A stretch of DNA of 9,263 nt from Candidatus Omnitrophota bacterium (GTDB lineage Bacteria; Omnitrophota; Koll11; Gorgyraeales; Gorgyraeaceae), in assembly GCA_018818505.1 (NCBI GenBank), contig JAHIRR010000129.1, positions 1 to 9,263 of the forward strand. Direction: 5' to 3'. Under the pieces are notes generated by a model. That model saw only the letters and a list, made by a program, of their open reading frames with translations. It was not told where the DNA came from and ran no database searches. The stretch's first letter is position 1. Each line of letters starts with the position of its first letter. Both the position numbers and the translations under genes were made by a program. Below are positions 4,835 through 9,263 of the stretch, in pieces.

Positions 4835-6165
4835 TGTTTAGGAAGTTGTTGTGTGGCCTGTCATTGTTTATTTTTATCATGATGTCTCCTGATGTAGTTT
4901 TTGGGGTTGGTGCAGGTGGCTTCAGGAATGAGGTAGTCGGTGCAAAAGGTATGGGCAGGGGCTCTGCAAATGTAGCGCAGACAGACGATCCCGCCGCTGT
5001 TCACTATAATCCTGCTGCTATTGTGCATTTGGATAGTTCTTGCGTTAGTCTGGGCTATACGCTTGAAATGCCAAAAACAACCTGTAAAACAGCAACAGGA
5101 ACTGAAGAATCCATGGAGAGCCAGAATTTTTTTATACCAAATTTTTATCTTGTAGACGACTTTGGCCTCGATGATATTACGTTCGGTCTGGGTGTAACCG
5201 CGCCATATGGATTAGGCACTGACTGGTCAGATGATAGTTTTTCGAAGTATGTTTCCACTGAATCATATGTAGGATTTTATAATATAAATCCTACAGTAGC
5301 ATATCAGATAAATGACGCCTTATCAGTTGGCGTTGGAATAAATTACATGTCAAGTGATCTTGACAAATATAGAAAGGTAAATGTTTCATCTGTCAATACT
5401 ACCCTGGCGGGCTTGGGTTATCCAGCAGCGACCATAGAATCAGACGGCGATTTTAATCTTAAGGCGGATGATGGTGATGCATGGGGATATAATCTTGGAG
5501 TTTTATATAAATTTGCAGAGAGCCATACACTTGGACTTTCGTACAGAAGCGAAGTAGATTTTTCATATAAAGGGACAGTATCCATGGATGGTCTGGGATC
5601 CGGAAATACCGCGGCCCTTTTCGGAGCAGCCTATCACACAGACATGGAAACCGAGCTAACGCTGCCTCAGAGTCTTGCAGTAGGATATGCGTACAGGCCA
5701 AGCGAGAAGTTAACTCTGGAGCTGGACGTGGAATGGACAGCGTGGTCAAGCGTCAAACAGGATTTAATAGAATGGTCTAATGAGACCAATGCATTGAGGC
5801 TCGCTATTTTAAATGCAGACAACCCTGGTTCAAAGGATTGGGATGATGTGTTCTCCGTTGGTTTAGGCATAAACTATAAGGCAACAGATATGTTAGAGCT
5901 GAGGTGCGGCTATCTCTTTGAGGAAACACCTGTTCCTGAAGATAGTTTTGATACACCGTTGCCTGATGCAGACAGGCATGGCATTACGCTTGGATTGGGC
6001 CGTGCATTTAAAAATGGCATGACCATGGACCTTTCGTATATGTTTTTGCTTTTTAGGAATAGAGATGTAACAAATAATATAGGGGCGTCCAGCAATGCTG
6101 ATATAGACGGCAGATATGAGCAATTCGTGAATATTTTCGCGGTGGGGTTTACTTATAAATATTAA
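4834..6165 (+). CDS. OmpP1/FadL/TodX-family outer-membrane lipid transporter
   Basis: With the GTG start at 4834 the protein has 443 residues, the usual FadL size. Residues 1-24 form a signal peptide (MFRK, then a hydrophobic core about 5-17) with likely cleavage in VFG-VGAGG. The mature N terminus carries the FadL hatch signature: GAKGMGRGSANVAQTDDPAAVHYNPAAI, with the NPA turn at 59-61. The rest alternates like a 14-stranded beta barrel, and the C terminus (FVNIFAVGFTYKY) ends in an aromatic residue, as BAM-assembled barrels do. Family members pass long-chain fatty acids or other hydrophobic compounds across the outer membrane. Whether this one imports substrate or exports a product is unknown. 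Its place at the head of an ACP/reductase operon suggests the lipid handled there. It proves a diderm envelope. It overlaps the HTH gene by one base and lies 10 bases before the ACP gene. Confidence 0.92.
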   Translation: MFRKLLCGLSLFIFIMMSPDVVFGVGAGGFRNEVVGAKGMGRGSANVAQTDDPAAVHYNPAAIVHLDSSCVSLGYTLEMPKTTCKTATGTEESMESQNFFIPNFYLVDDFGLDDITFGLGVTAPYGLGTDWSDDSFSKYVSTESYVGFYNINPTVAYQINDALSVGVGINYMSSDLDKYRKVNVSSVNTTLAGLGYPAATIESDGDFNLKADDGDAWGYNLGVLYKFAESHTLGLSYRSEVDFSYKGTVSMDGLGSGNTAALFGAAYHTDMETELTLPQSLAVGYAYRPSEKLTLELDVEWTAWSSVKQDLIEWSNETNALRLAILNADNPGSKDWDDVFSVGLGINYKATDMLELRCGYLFEETPVPEDSFDTPLPDADRHGITLGLGRAFKNGMTMDLSYMFLLFRNRDVTNNIGASSNADIDGRYEQFVNIFAVGFTYKY

Positions 6166-6175
6166 GGAGACCTAA

Positions 6176-6439
6176 ATGGCTAAAAAAATCTCTAAGACAT
6201 TAGCTATCAGAGAAGATGTAAAAAGGTTGATCTCTGAGATTGCAAGGATGGACGTAATAAAGGTCAAGGAAGACGCAGACATAAGAGATGATCTGGGAAT
6301 CGATTCTTTGTCAGCCATGGAGATATTGGCGGCGATAGAGAAGAAGCTGGGGATCGTCATTGATGAGGCAAAGGCGTTTGATATAGTGACTGTTAGAGAT
6401 CTGATAGATCTCGTCATGTTTTATGTCAAGGAGAAATAG
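6176..6439 (+). CDS. Acyl carrier protein
   Basis: This 87-residue four-helix carrier has the phosphopantetheine attachment motif DDLGIDSLSAMEIL, with Ser44 as the modified residue. It is followed by the acidic/hydrophobic helix II and an IVTVRDLIDLV helix IV. A short basic N-terminal extension (MAKKISKTLAIRED) precedes helix I. It differs from a housekeeping AcpP by that extension, by the absence of fatty-acid synthase genes around it, and by its position between a FadL-type porin and an acyl-activating homologue, so a dedicated pathway carrier is inferred. AAGGAGA (6164-6170), overlapping the FadL stop, serves the ATG at 6176. Confidence 0.93.
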   Translation: MAKKISKTLAIREDVKRLISEIARMDVIKVKEDADIRDDLGIDSLSAMEILAAIEKKLGIVIDEAKAFDIVTVRDLIDLVMFYVKEK

Positions 6440-6444
6440 CGTAT

Positions 6445-7830
6445 ATGAACTTAGGCACCTCACTTCATTGGGTATCAACCAAGATGTCAGAAAAGACATG
6501 CATAATCCAGGATGGCACAGAGGTGTCTTATTCCGAGCTTTGGAAGAATATCGAGTTATTGGCAAAGGCCTTTTTAAAAATGGGGCTGAAACAGGATGAT
6601 AAGATCGTCATCTTTCTTCCAAACTGCAAGGAGTTCATATATAGTTTCTACGCGCTTTCGAGGATAAATGTCATAAGCGTGCCGCTTAATCCACAGCTTA
6701 CGAGCTTTGAATTAAAAAAGATTTTCAATGACTGTAAGCCAAAAGGCATAATAACCACCTCTTTATTATACGACAAAAAGGTCTCGTCTATATTTGGTAA
6801 AGATAAACTAGTGATAGCTATTGACAAACAAATTAATGAATTATTAAGCATGGGGAGAGAGGATCGCCTCCCAAATTTTAAAACCAGCAATAATCAGATC
6901 GCCACGATTAACTATACATATAGGGGGTTAGGAAAACCCCTGGGCGCAACGCTCACGCATGGAAATTATCACCACGGCGCCATCGGATATGTAAGGCTTA
7001 CAGAAGTCGTGACTACCCAGCGCTTTTTATTGGTTATTCCTATGTCGCATATCTTCACATTGGTAAGCTGTGTGATCGTGCCGCTATTGCGTGGGGCCAC
7101 TGTAGTTATAACACGGAGCTTTATACCGAGCCATATACTCAAAGTAATAGAGGCGCATAAGATAGACTTTATTATAGCTGTACCAACAGTGTACATCTCT
7201 CTTCTTAAAAATTATGATAAGGGCCGCTTTGACATAAGCAGTCTTAAATATGGCATTACTGGCGGTAGTTATATGACGTTAGCTATTCATAAAGAGATTA
7301 AAGACGAGATGGACATTGAATTATTGCAGGGTTATGGCTTGACAGAGACAATGCCGATAGCCTGCAATCCCAAATCAAGAAATAGGCCGGATTCCTTAGG
7401 CGTGCCAGGACACGAGGTGGGGATCAAGATCGTTGACGGAGAGATCCTTATAGGCGGGCCAACCGTGATGCAGGGGTATTATAATAAAAACGGCGAGAAT
7501 CAAAAATTTCTGAGAAAAGGCTGGTTTTATACAGGGGATTGCGGGCAACTGGACGAGGATGGGTATATATATTTCAATGGCCTAAAAAAAGATATTGCCA
7601 AGGTAGGCGGCAACAATGTTGATTTAAAAGAGGTAAAGGATGCGCTATCTTCTTTTCCAGGCGCAAGGGATGTGAAGCTGGATGCAGTAAAGGATGACCT
7701 GTGGGGCCACAGGATCAATGCGCAGTTAAATATCGCTTCAAAAAAAGAAGTGACAGAAAAGGACATAAAGTTGTTTTGCAAAGAAAGGCTCGCAGTTTAC
7801 AAGATACCTAAAAAGATATCTATAAATTAG
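6445..7830 (+). CDS. ANL-superfamily acyl-activating enzyme homologue with degenerate adenylation motifs
   Basis: Canonical members adenylate a carboxylic acid with ATP and pass the acyl group to CoA or a carrier protein. This 461-residue protein has the overall fold signature: substrate-side NPQLTSFELKKI (82-93), A5 GYGLTET (296-302), A7 YTGD (362-365) and the hinge region KKDIAKVGGNNVDLKEV. Three features are odd. The A3 phosphate loop (normally SGTTGxPKG) reads YTYRGLGKPLG at 157-167 and lacks the Ser/Thr-Gly-Thr core. The conserved A8 Arg (GRxKD) is Leu380 in NGLKKD. The protein also stops at YKIPKKISIN, before the A10 PKTxxGK segment with the catalytic lysine. It may be a pseudo-adenylase, a ligase with altered chemistry, or truncated by the palindrome right after its stop. 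It starts 5 bases after the ACP gene, with the ribosome binding site inside the ACP coding region. Confidence 0.88.
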   Translation: MNLGTSLHWVSTKMSEKTCIIQDGTEVSYSELWKNIELLAKAFLKMGLKQDDKIVIFLPNCKEFIYSFYALSRINVISVPLNPQLTSFELKKIFNDCKPKGIITTSLLYDKKVSSIFGKDKLVIAIDKQINELLSMGREDRLPNFKTSNNQIATINYTYRGLGKPLGATLTHGNYHHGAIGYVRLTEVVTTQRFLLVIPMSHIFTLVSCVIVPLLRGATVVITRSFIPSHILKVIEAHKIDFIIAVPTVYISLLKNYDKGRFDISSLKYGITGGSYMTLAIHKEIKDEMDIELLQGYGLTETMPIACNPKSRNRPDSLGVPGHEVGIKIVDGEILIGGPTVMQGYYNKNGENQKFLRKGWFYTGDCGQLDEDGYIYFNGLKKDIAKVGGNNVDLKEVKDALSSFPGARDVKLDAVKDDLWGHRINAQLNIASKKEVTEKDIKLFCKERLAVYKIPKKISIN

Positions 7831-7883
7831 ACCTGGACAACTTCGTAAGTTACCCATTGGGTAACTTACGAAGTTGTCCAGGT
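7831..7883 (+). repeat. Perfect 25-bp palindrome between ligase homologue and reductase
   Basis: The arms 7831-7855 (starting ACCTGGACAACTTCG) and 7859-7883 are exact reverse complements around a 3-base ATT loop. It starts immediately after the ligase-homologue TAG and ends 9 bases before the reductase ATG. No T-tract follows, so it is not an intrinsic terminator. The weak AGGT (7880-7883) that could serve the reductase lies inside the right arm and would be masked in the folded mRNA. The perfection of the arms suggests recent origin or active selection. No second copy is in this window. Confidence 0.9.
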
Positions 7884-7892
7884 AAATTAAAT

Positions 7893-8990
7893 ATGAAAAA
7901 CATTTTTATTACAGGCGCTACAGGGTTTTTGGGATGGGACATAGTAAAGAACTTGCTAGAAAATCAGGATTCTAAGCTGTATCTTCTTGTCCGCGGAAAG
8001 TCAGATATAAAGGCCAAAGAGAGGATAGCCAAGCTAATCAATAAGACTTATGACAAGACACATAGAGGCGGCGCAAGCGAAAGGATTAAGGTCGTGCATG
8101 GAGATACAACCAAGAAAGACATGGGAATTAAAAAATCCACGCTCGATAAGTTACGCAAAGAGATAGATACGATATATCACTGCGCGGCGTTGTGCGAATT
8201 CGGGATGCCGCTCGAACCGATTAGAAAGATAAATGTGCTGGGCACAAAGAATGTCCTGGATTTTGCCATGCAGTGCAGGGAAAGCAATCAGTTTGACTGC
8301 TTCCATCACATAAGTACAGTAGCTGTTGTGGGTAAATTTGGCGGTATCTTTTATGAAGACTCTCTGGATGTGGGTCAGGGCTTCAATAATACTTATGAAG
8401 AGACTAAATTTGAGGCAGAAAAGTTGATAGGCGAATATAGACACAAGGGCCTATCCATATCCATATATCGACCTAGCATAGTAACAGGGGATTCTAAAAC
8501 TGGCGAGGTCTCTAATTTTCAGATGTTCTATCAGCCCTTGCATATATTTTCGCTCGGGATATTTGACGAAATCCCTGCTGATAGGACGCTCGGGTACAAT
8601 CTTGTGCCTGTGAATTATGTCGCTCAGGCAATATACCTTATATCGTCCGAGAAAGAAAATAATAATAGAAATTATCACCTGACCAATCCTAACACAATAG
8701 CCTTGGATTTTTTATTAGAGATGGCCAGCTCTTATTTTGGTTTTCAAAAACCCAAATTGACATTGCAGCAAAAATTTCATTTTGAAAACCTGAAGGGCTT
8801 CAGGAGAAAGGTGATAGACCCGTATTTACCGTATTTCAATCACCGCACAGTGGTATTCGATGCTGAAAATTTCGACACGGCCATAAACGGCAAAGATTTC
8901 AGGTGGCCTGTAATCGACAGAGACCTGCTTCTACGGCTCTTTAAGTATTGCGCGGATGTGAAGTATATAAGACGATGCAAGCGAGGATAG
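7893..8990 (+). CDS. Extended SDR / NAD-binding_4 thioester (fatty-acyl) reductase
   Basis: This 365-residue protein has an N-terminal Rossmann fold with TGATGFLG (7-14), LLVRG (31-35), a Ser-Thr pair at 141-142 in HHISTVAVVG, and the catalytic YxxxK as Tyr168-Lys172 in NTYEETKFEAEKLI. YRPSIVTGDSKTG (192-204) then follows. The pattern matches the thioester-reductase / fatty-acyl-CoA-reductase branch, which uses NAD(P)H to release a carrier- or CoA-bound acyl chain as an aldehyde or alcohol. With the ACP and ligase homologue it reproduces the three parts of a carboxylic acid reductase as separate genes. The ATG at 7893 begins the fold exactly (MKNIFITGATG); an in-frame TTG at 7857 lies within the palindrome and is rejected. 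The ribosome binding site is weak. A nucleotide-sugar epimerase is a less likely alternative. Confidence 0.88.
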   Translation: MKNIFITGATGFLGWDIVKNLLENQDSKLYLLVRGKSDIKAKERIAKLINKTYDKTHRGGASERIKVVHGDTTKKDMGIKKSTLDKLRKEIDTIYHCAALCEFGMPLEPIRKINVLGTKNVLDFAMQCRESNQFDCFHHISTVAVVGKFGGIFYEDSLDVGQGFNNTYEETKFEAEKLIGEYRHKGLSISIYRPSIVTGDSKTGEVSNFQMFYQPLHIFSLGIFDEIPADRTLGYNLVPVNYVAQAIYLISSEKENNNRNYHLTNPNTIALDFLLEMASSYFGFQKPKLTLQQKFHFENLKGFRRKVIDPYLPYFNHRTVVFDAENFDTAINGKDFRWPVIDRDLLLRLFKYCADVKYIRRCKRG

Positions 8991-8995
8991 ATTCT

Positions 8996-9263
8996 GTGAA
9001 GATCGCATTGATATCTCCGAGGGGAAGATTTTTTGAAAGTGATAAAAAATATAAAGCAATATGGTCTAGAATATCAGGAGAATTACTGCACAAAAATTTT
9101 CATTCTGGATTTGGGATTGGTCTATTGACCATAGCGGCTTTGACACCCAGTAATTTTGAGATTAGACTTATAGATGAGAATTTTGAAAGTATAAATTTTG
9201 ATGAAGATTTCGACCTGGTGGGTATTACAGGTATGACGCAACAAGCCACCAGAGCTTATTCTA
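8996..9263 (+). CDS. B12-binding radical SAM enzyme, N-terminal part (partial)
   Basis: The frame stays open to the window end, giving 89 residues. It starts VKIALISPRG, followed by GIGLLTIAALTP (40-51), RLIDEN (57-62) and DLVGITGMTQQATRAY (73-88). This is the Rossmann-like cobalamin-binding domain that precedes the radical SAM barrel in this family; known members include methyltransferases and lipid- or hopanoid-modifying enzymes. The CxxxCxxC cluster motif should lie beyond the window and is not seen. The GTG at 8996 is chosen because GAGGA (8983-8987) precedes it by 8 bases and because the protein then begins at the usual first beta strand. An in-frame ATG at 8975 would overlap the reductase by 16 bases. 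Only 5 bases separate it from the reductase gene, so it belongs to the operon. Confidence 0.82.
   Translation, partial: MKIALISPRGRFFESDKKYKAIWSRISGELLHKNFHSGFGIGLLTIAALTPSNFEIRLIDENFESINFDEDFDLVGITGMTQQATRAYS

Noticed and set aside
7857..7892. TTG at 7857 as the start of the reductase
   Set aside because: It falls within the palindrome; the Rossmann fold begins right at ATG 7893.
8975..8995. ATG at 8975 as the start of the radical SAM protein
   Set aside because: It would overlap the reductase end and add seven residues before the first beta strand; GTG 8996 has a better-placed ribosome binding site. It cannot be fully excluded.

Overview
This window looks like a piece of a diderm (outer-membrane-bearing) bacterial chromosome of moderate GC content. 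Ile codons are often ATA and Arg codons often AGA/AGG. The palindromic 'TGTCATTGCGAG...' repeats and the general gene style resemble uncultivated lineages such as Omnitrophota or related candidate phyla. That placement is an inference from style and no marker gene proves it. The diderm call rests on a FadL-type outer-membrane barrel with a signal peptide and a C-terminal aromatic residue.

Bases 1-2727 hold the distal part of a tryptophan operon on the + strand: the last 22 codons of trpG, then trpD, trpC and trpF. A perfect 18-bp hairpin contains the trpG stop codon and sits just before the trpD ribosome binding site. A REP/MITE-like palindrome fills the trpD-trpC gap, and trpC and trpF overlap by 4 bases. 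Two near-identical intrinsic terminators follow trpF. They can also fold into a competing central hairpin. trpB and trpA are not here.

Bases 2734-3621 encode a histone-deacetylase-family (AcuC/acetylpolyamine amidohydrolase type) deacetylase. All metal and catalytic residues are present, but it has no visible Shine-Dalgarno and starts 6 bases after the second terminator's T-tract. Bases 3622-3962 are non-coding: a nested palindrome (a second copy of the REP/MITE-like element inside an older inverted repeat), a weak promoter upstream of it and a good promoter after it. That second promoter serves a 141-residue coiled-coil protein of unknown function. Bases 4389-4639 contain no convincing gene but end in a near-consensus promoter.

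From 4640 to the window end lies an apparent operon: a small excisionase-type helix-turn-helix protein, a FadL/OmpP1 outer-membrane lipid transporter, an acyl carrier protein, an ANL-superfamily acyl-activating enzyme homologue, an extended-SDR thioester/fatty-acyl reductase, and the start of a B12-binding radical SAM enzyme. The carrier, adenylation homologue and reductase are the three domains of a carboxylic acid reductase, here as separate genes beside a B12-radical SAM enzyme and a lipid porin. The inferred job is synthesis or modification of an unusual lipid that leaves the carrier as an aldehyde or alcohol. The adenylation protein lacks the canonical phosphate loop, the conserved A8 arginine and the whole A10 catalytic-lysine segment. 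It ends directly against a perfect 25-bp hairpin. This cluster is the most interesting part of the window.
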